Both the position numbers and the translations under genes were made by a program. DNA of 64,000 nucleotides from Isoetes taiwanensis (taxonomy: Eukaryota; Streptophyta; Lycopodiopsida; Isoetales; Isoetaceae). Location: the NCBI GenBank assembly GCA_021234155.1, contig JAJEKV010000028.1, positions 15,315,976 to 15,379,975 of the forward strand. The letters are read 5' to 3'. The notes beneath the pieces are model-generated. The model was given only the letters and a program-made list of their open reading frames with translations. It was not told the origin of the DNA and did no database searches. Positions within the stretch are counted from its first letter, which is position 1. Each line of letters opens with the position of its first letter. Positions 24,490 to 36,399 of the stretch are shown here, piece by piece.

Positions 24490-25038
24490 TGTTCTTGGTT
24501 GACCAGAACTAGCACTCCATCATAAATCCATGAAAGTAGTCTAACAGCCTATAGGGTGTGGGGAAATAAAATTTCCACCATTAAACCGGCTTAAATAGGG
24601 GAAAAATTTTTCTCTGTAGTGGGTCCAAATTAGGTTAAGTGTTAGACGGCTGAGTGAATGAGTCAAATTCACCTTTTAGTAAAATTCGAGTGAAAACTAT
24701 GCATCTCGTGATCAAATTTCACCTAAAATAGGTCAAGAATCATGCCAATCTGAGATAAGGTGAAAATGGCGCAAATCCATAATTACTTCAAACTATTAGG
24801 AATGGAAATTCCAAAGGTATAATACGAATTTAAGCATGTGTATTAGGAATTAAATATATATTAATAATATGGGTACTATGGTGTAATTAATAAGGGGCTA
24901 ATAAGTAGGCCTACTCATGGTAGAGAATATCTCTGTGGACCTCCTTTAAATATCCCCTGACACTTCTTTTCCTCCAATCCTTCCGACTCATCTCTGCTCA
25001 AATTTCTTTACGCCAATTGCTTTCTAGACCTACTAAGT
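24490..25038 (+). other. 5' untranslated leader of the plus-strand element
   Basis: AT-rich, about 550 bp, without an ORF. It ends in a pyrimidine-rich stretch (CTTCTTTTCCTCCAATCCTTCC, near 24965) before the likely gag ATG. Confidence 0.6.
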
Positions 25039-26170
25039 ATGGCTCCCGAACCAAATGCATGTTGAAGGAAGTACAACGAGCGACCTACACTCTCGATGGC
25101 TAGTTAAAAGAGGTCGCCATGTCAAGAAGATCCTCGAGCACCTTCAATTTAAGCCGTGGAAGGGAGCTGCCTCCTCCAGCCAGCCAGCCATCAAACCTCC
25201 ACGCCTCAAGAGGAGGCACCCAAAGAAGAGTAGTGCCTCTTCTGCCTAAGAAAATTCCAGAGAACCCGCAGTCCGCCACTTGGGCCCTCGCCTGACAATG
25301 CAGGTGGAAGAGCAGGTGGAAGAGCTGCGGAAGATGTGATCAAGAACAAAGACCAGCACCAAATCAGGAGGGCGAGCCTCTGCACTCCAAAGTTAAAGAA
25401 GGGTGCGAGAAGGTTGCAGAGGCCTAAAGACGTGTTTGTGCAGAAGCAGAGAGAGGGAGCTGCTTGAGAAGGAGCTTTCTGAGGACCACAAGAGGAAGAA
25501 CGACGCCCCTCACGGGACCGTCATGGATTGAAGAGCCTCCCGCCGTGGAAGAGGAAGAGGTGGAAGAAGGAGGAGACGACGCAGGAAGAAGAGGAGGAAG
25601 GATTAAGCCGATGGGAAACCAAACCCCGAAAGTGGCCCTCCACGCGAAGACCACCTTACCCAAAGTGGCCTAAGCCACCCAAGGTGGTTAAGAAGCAAAG
25701 GCTTCCAAGCGAGCGAATCGTTTAAGGGAGGAGCGCCTCTTCGTGACGCCAAAGCATACCATCGCTTGGACGAGGTATACCGACCGGCACGCCACCGCAC
25801 GTGCGCTACGTGAAGGGCGGCCGACCCAGTAAGAACCAGCCTGGGCCGCCACGGCCGTAGAGAAACCCAAGAAGGTCCACCATGACCAAACTCCCCGCGA
25901 CGCCTCGAAGTTTCTTTCTAGATTAGACACTTTCAAAGAAGCGTACCAATCTCTTTGATAAGGAAGGCACCTTCGCTGCTCATGCAAGAGGTAAGGTGAT
26001 GCGTGAGTTCGCCACCACTATAGAGTGACGCCCCTCTACAAGGGTGTCATGGTAGTCAAGGAGGCCGAAGCTCACCCAGCTTGTCTTCGAAGGAAACCTC
26101 TCAATCCATGCAAGAGGTACACCATGCCCAAGGATCTACATTGGCGCTGTCGCATCCAAGTATAAGGAAT
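25039..26170 (+). pseudogene. gag-like region, N-terminal part, plus-strand chromovirus
   Basis: The first ATG after the leader is at 25039 (MAPEP), but the frame stops after a few codons and others take over. Downstream frames are rich in Lys, Arg, Glu and Pro (for example plus 25464-25673 and 25528-25725), matching the charged N-terminal part of the minus-strand gag regions. Gag forms the virus-like particle. The call rests on position after the primer site and on composition, not on a capsid motif. Confidence 0.5.
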
Positions 26171-27200
26171 ACCCTCGAGGATGCAATTTTGTGTAAAATA
26201 ATGTAATTGCTAACTTTACCCCTATAAATATAAAATTCTATTTTGAAAATCGACTTCAATTTTGTATAAAAATGTGTTCAAGTTGCTCAAATTTTAGTTT
26301 AGTCAGAGTCAGCCATAATTGTGAAGTATCCAAAATAGGGTAATTTAGTAAGTTATAGGCAAATTAGTTAAATTTTGACTAAAGACTGAATCTAAGGTCA
26401 GTGCTTAAAATGACCCCTCGCTGCCCTTCACTTAAAGGCCCAAATTTGTATAAATTTATCCTGCTTTCACGGTATATTGAGGCCAAAATTTGCCCAATTA
26501 GCTCCAGAAAAGTTCCAAATTAGGTAAGAAACTCCCAAATAAGCATGCTAGGAATCTTTAAATTTTCTAAAACCTTATTAAGTCCAAAACACCCTAAATC
26601 TTAAGGGTGTATGAAATCACCTCTCGTCATTTTCACGCAGTGGCCCAAATTCTGCGATACCACCCTAAGCCACCATTTTTGCCTAGGATTGACCAATTTC
26701 ATCCAACAAACTCCTATGTAATGTTTCTCTTGCTTTGTTTGCTTAGAATTGCACTTCATGGTAGTTCATTTGACACCCATGCAGCCATAGATTTGTGCCT
26801 TCCATCAGAACCCTTGTGCACTTAACCCGAGGCAACCCTAGTCTATAAAAGGGGCCTCATTTGTCATTTTCTCCCATCAAAATGGCTCTCAGCTCTGTTG
26901 GCAATTCTCTAGCTCCTGCTTATCCTCACGTACCATTTTTCATACCCCTTTCAGCTCAATGGCTTCAAGCTTTGTTAGATGGTACACGAGGCCAATCATA
27001 TCCGGTGGATTTCCCCTCGCCGAAAGCAAGCCTTCCATGTTTTTGATCATCTCGCTTGATCTCCATGCCACTTTGACTAGAACTCCCTATTACAATCGGC
27101 TATTATTTGCCAAGATGACTGTGTCTTACCCGGGAAGTTAGTTTGCCACCTAGGGAGTGGTGGGTATCTCTAGACTCTCTCGCCCCAAGCCATAGGAGGG
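26170..27200 (+). other. AT-rich block with TATA box inside the gag region
   Basis: About 1 kb of AT-rich sequence interrupts the GC-richer gag-like DNA. It contains TCTATAAAAGGGGCC at about 26842-26856, a strong TATA-like box, followed by a CT-rich stretch and an ATG at 26882. This may be a separate insertion (for example a solo LTR) or a second leader-like segment. I found no clear terminal repeats. Confidence 0.4.
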
Positions 27201-29960
27201 GACGTGATCAGCAATAAGTTATGGATAGAACTTAAATATGCTTAATTACATGACCTCGTGAAGCATCATAGGCATAGGTAATGCCTCAAACCAAGCAAAC
27301 TTTTAGCTTGTCTATGCAAAGCATGTATGCTTAACCAACCAAAGGGAGCTCAGCTGATTCAACTCTTGATTTCCAAGTAAGCACCTCTCGACACTCTATC
27401 AAGATGTATAGGCATTCACGGTGATCGACTGCTGAGTACTAATACTACGGCTCCACATCGTAAACACCGTGTTGCATTGAGCAGATTACGTAAGAGGAGG
27501 AAGAGAACTCAAGTTGGGAGATGAGGGAGGCAAGAAGGATGGAGGAGGCCCGCTCCTCAAGAACAGAAGTGTACTATACAGACTTCGAGCCGCCAATGGG
27601 TATCACGGCCTCACTCCTGGCCATTATCGACTCTTAGGAGTACATAACTCCAATCCATATCCTCGCTAACCTTCCTATTGTCAAGAAGAAGGCTCAGATC
27701 GAAGTGAGCCCTAGCTTCCAATGGCAAAGGAGTTGCGGTAGCTTAATTTCATCGCACTATGATTACTAAGAAATTCCAAGGGAGGTAGCCAGCTGCACTC
27801 CTACGCCGACAACTATGTCGCATATCTCAAGCCTACCAAATGTGAGCAAGGCAGATGTATCAGCAGCAGCAACCCATCATTCCGCAGGAGGAATTCCAGA
27901 GATTCAAAGCAGTTGTACAAGCCAGTGAGAGGCCCAAGCTCAAGCTTCACTGGGCCAAGGCCTAGGAGTACATAAGTGAAGCATCTAGCAAAGATCAACT
28001 GAGAACGCGAACAACAACAATGTGGAGGACCAAGAGGATCTCGCCGCGATTAGATGTTTTTGGCTTAAGCCGTCAGAGAAGGGGGTACTTTTAAAACCAC
28101 GGGCGAGGCAGGATAAATACCAGTACTATCTTCCTGCCCTAGCTGTGGGCAGATGGTAGTAGTTTTCCCCACAAGGAGTTCAAATTTCAAGAGGAGAAGA
28201 ATCCACAAGGCCTCATAAAGACTCTCGTGGTTTGGTCAAGATGCCAAGATGGATTATGGAGAGACCATATCTCTTCAAGAGATCCAGAGCATTACATGCT
28301 CTCACTTCGCAAGGCCACCCTCAGGATGCACACTTGTCAAGAGAAGCGTGCAATCGCATCTGCAATCTCCTGCACTGTGAGCGCAAGAGCATTGGAAGGA
28401 GGGGATCGGCTGCGAATCCTGTAACGCTTCAAGAAGGGGATAGGATTGAAGAATGTGAAGAACTTCTTCGTCCATGAAGAGGTACCCATTGAGAAAAATT
28501 GCTTTGTTAATTAAGTAATGTATTGAAAAATATTCTCTTCAATCACATTATGTACTTCTATATATATTAACTAATTAATGTCTTACCATGATCTTGATTG
28601 TAAGTGAATTTTCATATAATTTCTTTTGTACCTAACAACAATTCAATCAGAAGCAAATAAATGATTAGTGTGTACTTTAAATAACAAGCATTGATGATTA
28701 ACTTGCAGCAAGGAACACCGCCAGTTCTCAAGACAAGGCCTACATCACCGCAGGTACCTTAAACCATTTGGACGTGAATCAAGACGCATAAATAACCAGG
28801 AAATGACGCCGGCAATCAACGCAGAGGCTCGTCTAAATGAGGAATCGATGCATCACCTGATCCATCACAATTCCCATTGATGAATGCCTAAGAATATGCA
28901 CTGCTTCACCTCCTCCACCGCTACCTCAAAGAAGGCATCGAGAAGCGCCCGCCGTACCGAGGGGCGTGATAATCAGTGGAAATGTCGAGACAGTGAAGAG
29001 GAAAAGAAGAAATGTATGAGTTCAACACTACCTAGTCTAGCTCATCGACACTCGCATACCAAGACAGCTTCTAGCTCAAAGTGAGTCCGACACTGCCGTA
29101 AGAGCTGTGGCAAGGAAGGCAGATGACTATCAAAAAGAAAGCTGGACACAGGCTAAAATGTGGGAAGACTAGGAAGTTGGGCCAGTTCTCGTGGAAGGAT
29201 GTGTCGTATGGAGGCAGTAAGCCCTGCTTGACTTAAATGGAGGAATTTAAGTAACCTATGGCATGAAGGACAAGGATATAGTGGAAAGTTGTTGGCAACA
29301 ACTTGATAGGAGCAAATTTAGAATCGGTGGAAAGGCTACGCGAAAGTCCAACAAGTCTTTTCAAAAGGAATACGGCAGACTAAGACCTTCAAATAGTAAG
29401 GCTCAAGTAGACATTATGTGCCTAGGTCACATACTAGCAAAGTGCATCCGAAGACTCCGCAGATTGGAACTGTAAGTACCCTATCAGTAGCAAGTACACA
29501 GAGAATTCATGCGACTCGCCAGCTCCAGCGTTCCTGTGAGTTTTGAAAAGGCAAGTTTATTGAAACTTACATTGAGGGATTGAACAACAACATTAAAAAG
29601 GCTAGTCCGAAAGTAATCAACCCAAAGTCATATGAAGCCGAGGATAAAGCCATAAGTTTGGAAGAAGCTCCACCAACGCCAGGGAGAAACAAATACTGTG
29701 CTGAAAGTCAACAAAGGCAAAGCATCAAGGGCGCATCGCCAGAGTATAATCACACTACGCATCGTGAGGCCAGCTAGCGAAGAGCTCAGTGGTAAGAACT
29801 TTGGGACCGTGAAGTCGCTGCACGCATCGGGGCAGCGTATAAAGCCGCTTCTAGACACCGACGTAAGGAGTGTGTATCGAGAAGAAGCTATGTTTTAGGT
29901 GCTTCCAGCCAGTAAGGCAATCACCACATGATTGCCCATTCGTCATGCAAAGTGTACTTT
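27200..29960 (+). pseudogene. gag / zinc-knuckle region, plus-strand chromovirus
   Basis: Frames are short and change often. Near 29888-29940 one frame reads KKLCFRCFQPVRQSPHDCP, close to a CCHC zinc knuckle (C-x2-C-x4-H-x4-C) with the His replaced or shifted, which would be the nucleocapsid end of gag. No capsid motif could be named before it. An AT-rich segment at 28490-28690 may be a small insertion. Confidence 0.5.
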
Positions 29961-30599
29961 GGCAGAGCTTAGGATTGGATTCAATCGGCTTGGGCTGCAT
30001 GAAGATCTAATTTACCAGCACATGAGGCCCAGACTGCATAGACTCCCGTGGAGTGCCATATCTGCAAATATTGAGCTCTGGGTGATTGAAAATCACGACA
30101 AAGGATTTACCGATGGAATCATAATAGCAACCCATATGTAGTCCTCATAGACACACAGTAGCTCTACAATTTTGCTTCCTAGGCCGGGCTGCCCTAATGA
30201 AGAACAAGGTATTGAAGTCTGCCAAGGCCGGTTATGGTAAAACGGCCATTCGCACATTAAGGGAGGAGGATCACATCTCATATAGACCTTTAGTGGAAGT
30301 AAGTGGTCGATGGGGGCAGTAGGTCATGGAAATTGGAAGGTATGACCTTTATAGTAGAATGGAGTTCCTAAAGCCAAATAAAAGCCATGATCGATCAGGA
30401 CTGCTAATGAAGTCAGCCATGACAAAGAAGTTGTAATGCTATATCAACTCTTTCGAAAGTGGGTATGGCAAGAAAATTGAGGAGACATTACCATCCGATG
30501 GTGATTTCAAGGAGGTAGATGTGGGAAAGCCTCTAGGAGGCCAGAACGTATAAGGAACGAGAAGCCTTCAAGCATTATAAGAAGGAAGGCAACTTGTTG

Positions 30600-31340
30600 T
30601 ACCATAAAGATAAGTTGTGTAAAATTCAATCACGTATATAAGGAAGCTTAATCCTTCATGACATACACACAACAGCCCACAGCGGTGGCATGCAGTGTTT
30701 TATGAAGACCTACTTCAAGATCTCGGCAGCTGGCTTCGCCTGAATGAAGAAGCAGATAGCAAGATATATTCGTGGAGTGTCAGTTGTGTCAGCTATAAAC
30801 CAAAGCTTTTGTTCTTCTCAATCGAGCCTTGGAACCTCTAAGAAAGGGGCCGGTCGCTAAATGGGAAGTGGTAAGTATGGATTTTATCACAGATTCCCAA
30901 GACTCTTTCGAGGCAAGGGATGCATTGATGGTCGAGTAGACAATTATCTAAGATGGGTACATTTTGTGCCTTGTAGAACTACTCAACACAAAGATTAGAT
31001 ACCTCAAGCTTATTTGTGAAGGAGATTTTAGGCTCCATGGCATGCCCCTGAGATAATATATGATAGAGATTCTAAGTTTATGAGTGCTTTTTGCTGTGAC
31101 CTCTTAGCACCATTCGCATCTAAGCTTCCAGCACTCCAAGATATCATCCCCTAAAACAGATGGTCGATGAGAGGACTAATCAATCATTGAAGATATGCTT
31201 AGAAGCCAGGTGGAATAAGCAAATTCAAGTGGGATGAGTACATCCACTTGGTGGAATTCACAATAGTGCTGCTACAAGCAGAGTCATCTCATGTCTCCCT
31301 TTCATGGTAAATTACTGCAATGTTGCTTAACCCCTGACAC
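30600..31340 (+). pseudogene. Integrase of the plus-strand chromovirus (frameshifted)
   Basis: In order: an HSGG-like word and a CQLC word (about 30670-30790) fit the HHCC zinc-binding part. SMDFITD (about 30873-30893), HFVPCRTT (about 30962-30985), FRLHGMP (about 31029-31049), DRDSKFMSAF (about 31067-31096), TDGR (about 31157-31168) and the WDEYIHLVEF region with PFMVNY follow (31234-31320). These give the D,D(35)E-type core of a Ty3/gypsy integrase in at least four frames. It aligns motif for motif with the minus-strand integrase at 20605-21930. Confidence 0.85.
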
Positions 31341-31739
31341 TTGGCACAATCCCGTCAGTTGAAGTGTCCCACAGATAGGAGATATGCAAAAGCTAGCTTG
31401 GTGGAAGAAGTGAGGGGTTACCTCCAGCAAAGCAAGAAGTTCGCTATAAGAGTGTAGCCGCATGTAAGCACAAAGTAGGGATCGTAGAGTTCAAGGTAGG
31501 CGAGCACAGGTGGTTGAAGAGAGATCAAGGTCAAGCAAGCTAAGCTTCTGATTGAAGTTGCAAGAAGCTTGCCCTCGATGGCTGTCCTCTGCTCAAGATT
31601 TTGGAGAGAGGTTCTCAAGCCTACAAGTTGGATTCCTCCGCCCATCTCAAAAGTTCAAGGTTTTCCACGAAGTTTATTGAAAAGGCAATAATCCTAACCC
31701 CGAAAGGAGTTTTGGATAATTCCAACTTTGTTGAAAATG

Positions 31740-31910
31740 ACTCGAGGAGCAAGTCGAATCGTAAGTTCGAAAGTTTTTCATTTCTTGATAAGTCATTCAA
31801 GAAGACTAGGAGGTCTCGCCTTCCAAATATTTGGTCAAGTGGAAACACTTGCCCGTGGAAGACGTGCCATACGGGTATTGAAGCAGGATTTGGAGAAGCA
31901 ATAATTCGAA
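31740..31910 (+). pseudogene. Chromodomain of the plus-strand chromovirus
   Basis: Joining two frames gives TRRSRLP, then the signature YLVKWKHLPVED, then a WVLKQDLEKF-like tail. This is the chromodomain core that ends integrase in chromoviruses. A one-base frame change lies inside the KYLVKW stretch. Confidence 0.75.
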
Positions 31911-31959
31911 GTTTATGAAGGAGTCTAATGGGCGAAGTCGCTCCGGACTTGGTCGACTT

Positions 31960-32711
31960 CACTTGCCAGAGGTTAGCTTAGTATGTTTCTTAGTTAGTTT
32001 TAGCTCGCGTATGTATTCTAGCTAGTGGAATACATATGCTGTAATCTTGGAACATGTGTTTATGATGAGATAAGCCCCCAAGGCGCCTTCTAGGCCAACA
32101 TGCACCATGAGGTGCGATGACCATTAGGTCAGTGCGAGAGAGGAAGGAGGCATAAAGGCAATTTATGATGGACATCGACGGATGCTCCTCATGCCACATG
32201 CGGGTGCCCGCACACCTGGCCATAGGGGGTCATGGTGAAGGTTAAAGTGATCATGTGCATGATGGGATCATGAGACGCTCCTCAGCTTAAAACCCTTGGG
32301 GCATGATGCACTGGGGTACTGCGACCGCAACTGAAAGACAAAGGTAGCACTTGATCATGGGCTATGATGGGATCATCTTAAAATGGTCCTTAAGCTCAAA
32401 CCAAAGGGCCATGATCAGTGCAAGGTATTGGTAAGGGGTGGTCCCCAAACCACAAACTTATTAATTAAACTAACGTGAATGTGCCCCATGTGCGTGCAAG
32501 TGAGAAGGAGCTTGAGGTGGGGCGACACGAGAAGATGGTGGGGAACCATAATTCTAGGATTATAAACCCTAATAACTCTTATAATAATGTTTTGAATTAT
32601 TGTAATAGGCACTTTGTTAAGGCTATATAATTTTGTATAAGTACAAATATAGCCTAAATTTTGACATTTAACTTTTTAATAGGAAGTTGATCGCTTAAAC
32701 TTTAACTTAAG
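31960..32711 (+). other. 3' untranslated internal region, plus-strand element
   Basis: No ORF and no domain. It lies between the chromodomain and the 3' LTR. A clear polypurine tract next to 32712 is not visible, so either the LTR start is a little off or the tract is mutated. Confidence 0.55.
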
Positions 32712-34423
32712 TGTAGTGCCCTCGGCTGTTGTTTAAGGGATAGTTAGGTTCGTCATCTTTAGCGCAATGCCGAGACAAAGATTGTCCGTTGGGGAGAAAT
32801 GACGTTCTGTGAATATACGCCTATAAATAATGCAGACATTCCTCGATCATGCCACCATACAAGTCTACCTAGGTAGCCCATGCCCCGTAAAGTGGCAAGG
32901 GGTGCACATCTGCTAATTGTTTAACTTAGATAACCTTAGGATAAGGCCCATTTCCACATGGCCTTATCCTATTGGGCAACCGCCACACGGCTCATCCTAT
33001 GGGTGCCAATGCAGCATCCCATGTGACCCACACCTATATTGGTTTAACCCCAACCCTAGACCCTTCCCCACCTAGCACTGGACCCCACTCCACGCGCTCA
33101 AACCCCGCTTCAGCACCGCTCGCCATAGTCTAGCTCGGAGCAAAGCACCGAAGGTGTGTATGATCGAGAGGGAGCAAGCCTTCAACCACGCCTTCTAGAG
33201 CATGGAGACACTGTGGATGGGAGGAAGCGCTCGGGAGGAGGTAGGTTGAGTAGAGTTCATGTTAGTTTATCCGGAAGTTAGCACTCCATATGGGTTAGTG
33301 ATTCGTGTCTAGAGTAGAGCCACCCTAGATCTTTTGTTGAATATCTTGAACCCTAATCATGAACCCTAACTGTTAGTTAGCTATGTATGATTAGGGTTAA
33401 GATGTTCATATGATATTGATATTGATCATGATGTGATGTATGTATATTGAAGCTGATCATGTTGCTCCTCTGTATTGGGAAGGGGGTAGAGACCTAGGCC
33501 ATATGTAGTATGCTCCTAGTGTAGATCCCTTTAGTTCCTATTAGTTGCGCCTCAGGCATAGGAACCCACCTGCTATGGAGGCTATGATGTGACCTCACAC
33601 TGGCCACAACTGTGGCTAGAGGCAGATGGAGGGCGGATCCCTCGCCGAAAGTGGGGGCTTCAAATCCTATAGTGGGCTAGGCTTATGGTCGGGTCACTTC
33701 ATGTGGGCTTGGCATGGGTCCGACACCTCCCCGGGCAATCTGTCAGCCTCTCGCTTCTCAAGAGCTGTGTGCGTCGTACTTGGCTCTTGTTTTGGGGTTC
33801 ACTGGTAATCGTGTCGCCACGCATTCAGCCGTGGGAGCCTTTAGACTCGGGAAGGGGAGATGCAACCCTTCCTACCCTGGGCCGGACCAGGGAGATGCAA
33901 CCTCGAGTAGTCCCCATGGGTGATGCCATGGGATCATGTGATCCCAAGGTTAGAGTCATGCCACAAATTGATCTAGCCCATCCGCAAAGTATGCACAGGA
34001 GGGGCTGATGAGTGGTCAACCCCAGCTATCATGCCTTATGCCACCCCCGCCATTGTTATGACCTCGGTCCTATTTCATCTTGAGGCCTATCCACTACTGA
34101 CTACCTTTTATGTGCTCTGAGCCACGTAGGAGCTCTCATGTTTTATGGCATAATGACATGTTCTTTGCATCTATGGATATATGCTGAGCTACCCTTCTCG
34201 AGGTAGCATATTGTATTGTATTGGGTTAGTTCGGATGCGGTTTATGCTTTCCGCTGCGGATAGGAGCCTAGGGAAGGGCGCGCCAAGATACCTTTTCAGA
34301 ACTTTCCCGCATCTACTTTTGAGGTTCCAGAGTATGATGACGAGGGCCTGCGGCGCTGTTGAGCCGACGGGATTTCTCGCTGAGTATACGGGTTGACGCC
34401 GATGTTTAGCAGGAGCCGCTACA
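32712..34423 (+). repeat. 3' LTR of the plus-strand chromovirus
   Basis: It starts TGTAGTGCC and ends CCGCTACA (imperfect inverted termini) and is about 1712 bp. It is distantly related in sense orientation to LTRs A-D; for example GTATTGGGAAGGGGGTAGAGACC at about 33472 is the reverse complement of the GGTCTCTACCCCCTTCCCAATAC block in LTRs A-D. Its last 250 bp are repeated at 24222-24473. Confidence 0.8.
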
Positions 34424-35300
34424 CTCGTGAAGTCTCATAGCTGGCTGTTATCTTAGCAAAGTTCTTCATTTTAACTTCCTGTAGTACCCTGCTAGGCCGA
34501 GAAAACTTTTGACCTCATGCACATTCTTTCGCGGTTTACCATCACCATCAGTTTCAATCTTGGCGCGATCCACAGATTCCTTCCGCCGACATCACATGAC
34601 CCGTATTCTACTTTCCATTGCTGGCGACACTTAATAACTTCATGCATAACCGGTGCCTCTTCAACTTCTCCAAAGACTCTCCTTATGTTGCACGGTTCTT
34701 CAAGGACTACATAACCGTAAAAATGTCAGCCAAAGAATACTATCACAAAGGTGTCCAAGAACTCCTCGAAGATGTCGCTCATGAGCCTCATGAACGCTGT
34801 TGGGGCATCTGACAGTCGTAAAGGGCATTACCATGAACTCATAGTGCCCATACCTGGTCCTCCGAAGCCGCCTTATGGATATATTCCTCCTTTATCCTCA
34901 ACTGGTGATAGCCCTGACCTTAAGTCAATTTTGAGAAGACTTTGCACCTTGGAGCTGATCCATCAAATCATCTGATCCGGGGAGCGACATACTTGTTCTG
35001 ATGGCGTGCTTGTTCAATCAGGGCCATAGTCTATGCACATCCCAACCGCCATCCTTCTTAACAAAACGTAATGGGCGCCCAAATGGTGACACTAGGCTCC
35101 ACGTGGCCTAGATCGAGCAACTCCCCGCACTGCTTCTTTAGTTCACAACTCCTCGCTGCCGCCATTCCGTATGGAGCCTACTTGCTCCGGCTTGTTCCCT
35201 GCTCGAAAAGCATCTCACACTCTACTCCCCCTATAAGGAGGGGAGTCAGCTTTTGATCTCATCCGGAAAGAGACTATGAACTCCGCGATCAAGCTAGCTA
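34424..35300 (-). pseudogene. Reverse transcriptase fragment, inner chromovirus
   Basis: Minus-strand motifs across frames are GAPxLFVKK-like then MCIDY (about 35030-35080), EEFLDTFVIVF with the following DDIL equivalent degenerate (about 34705-34790), and VKSFLGLAGYYRKL (about 34465-34520). These are the fingers, the region of the YxDD active site, and the thumb/connection of a Ty3/gypsy RT. The active-site Asp residues are obscured by a frame change. The reading is cut at 34424 by the plus-strand element. Confidence 0.82.
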
Positions 35301-35571
35301 CTTGCTTAGGTAAATTGATGAGCCCTCATATCCTCCTTACCTTCTTCTGCTCATGCCTGATCTCAAGCTTGAAGATATAAGCTACCGCCACCTTTTTATG
35401 CACTTGAGCATCTCAGCTAGGAAGACACATACACTCCATGATGGGAACAACTTTACCGCGGATCCTCAATGATCTTGTCATTTTAAGCAAGAAGGTCACC
35501 TTCCGCTTCCCATTAATCGATGATGGCCCCCGCTGGTCCAAGATACTCCATTCCTAAGGATCGTGTCATAC

Positions 35572-35579
35572 TTGCCAAT
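35572..35579. repeat. Target site duplication, left copy (TTGCCAAT)
   Basis: TTGCCAAT at 35572-35579 is exactly repeated at 36185-36192 on the other side of the AT-rich insertion. Eight base pairs is the duplication size of hAT transposons. Confidence 0.85.
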
Positions 35580-36184
35580 CAGTAGAATAAATTACTAATC
35601 AAGCAGATTTCTTATTGTAGCTTTAATGACTTTAGCTATACTTGCTCGATATTAATCCCAAAACTTTCTATGGTTTAGCTAAACTCTACATATTTTTCCT
35701 CTCATACTTTCTAGCATTTAGCTAAACTAACCCAAGCATCATCTCAAAAATTTCTATGGTGTGACCAACGGAAAATATTTAGCCAAATTACTATACTTTT
35801 TTTCAATTGTTTCCACTTATTTTAGTCATTTTCTTTGTGAAAACATTCTAAAATAATGTTAACTAGCAAAATCTATGGCTCAAATTAATTTACAATACTA
35901 GAAACTAAACTACCAATCATATACTTCTTATAAACTATAATGATATTAGCTAAAGTAGCCTGAAATTCTAAAAGTTTATGTGGTTTAGCTAAACAATACA
36001 AAATTTCACTTTCTTACTTTCTAGCATTTGGTTAAAGAGCTCCAGGATTGGTGCAGCCCCGAAAAAAGTTAAGCTAACATTATTATGTTTTTCCCAATTT
36101 TTTCCATTTACTTTAGCCAAATTTTTTCGAAAATATGCTGAAAAATCGCCAAATAGCTAAGTTTAGCCCTTAAATTATTCCATG
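35580..36184. mobile_element. hAT-like non-autonomous (MITE-like) element, 605 bp
   Basis: It is flanked by the 8-bp duplication TTGCCAAT. The left end CAGTAGAATAAATTA and the reverse complement of the right end CATGGAATAATTTAA match at about 12 of 15 positions with one gap, giving short imperfect terminal inverted repeats that start with CA. It is AT-rich with no ORF, so it needs transposase from elsewhere. Internally the block TTTAGCTAAACTCTACAT...CTTTCTAGCATTTAGCTAAAC (about 35665-35735) is repeated in diverged form at about 35980-36045. The outer element has no insertion at the matching protease position, which gives an empty-site comparison inside this window. Confidence 0.8.
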
Positions 36185-36192
36185 TTGCCAAT
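36185..36192. repeat. Target site duplication, right copy (TTGCCAAT)
   Basis: Exact copy of 35572-35579, adjoining the right end of the 605-bp element. Confidence 0.85.
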
Positions 36193-36399
36193 GCCCATTA
36201 TCTCTGCCCCCATCTGGATATTAATCCCTGGCAAGTCGATGTCGAAGTTAATTCTCTTGCCTGCCGTCTGGCTTACTGCTCCACTTGCTAAGACAACGGG
36301 CCTTGGCTTCGACTTTAGCGGTTTCAACTTCAACATTTCAACCATCTCCGGGGATGCAAAAGTTATGGCTACTCGAAGCCCATCTGACTATGAAAGACT

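Larger units (their letters stand above)
24222..34423 (+). mobile_element. Plus-strand chromovirus nested in the inner element, 5' LTR truncated
   Basis: About 250 bp of LTR end (24222-24473) precede a primer site (24475-24489). Then come a gag-like region from 25039, a zinc-knuckle-like CFRCFQP word (about 29890), an integrase zinc region and core (30640-31320), a chromodomain (about 31770-31900) and a full 3' LTR (32712-34423). The two LTR parts share a long word order: GAGCTACCCTT, AGGTAGCATATTGTATTGTA, GCGGTTTATGC, GATGTTTAGCAGGAG. I could not find RT or a complete RNase H in the roughly 700 bp between the zinc knuckle and integrase, so the element is probably deleted as well as frameshifted. 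Confidence 0.8.
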
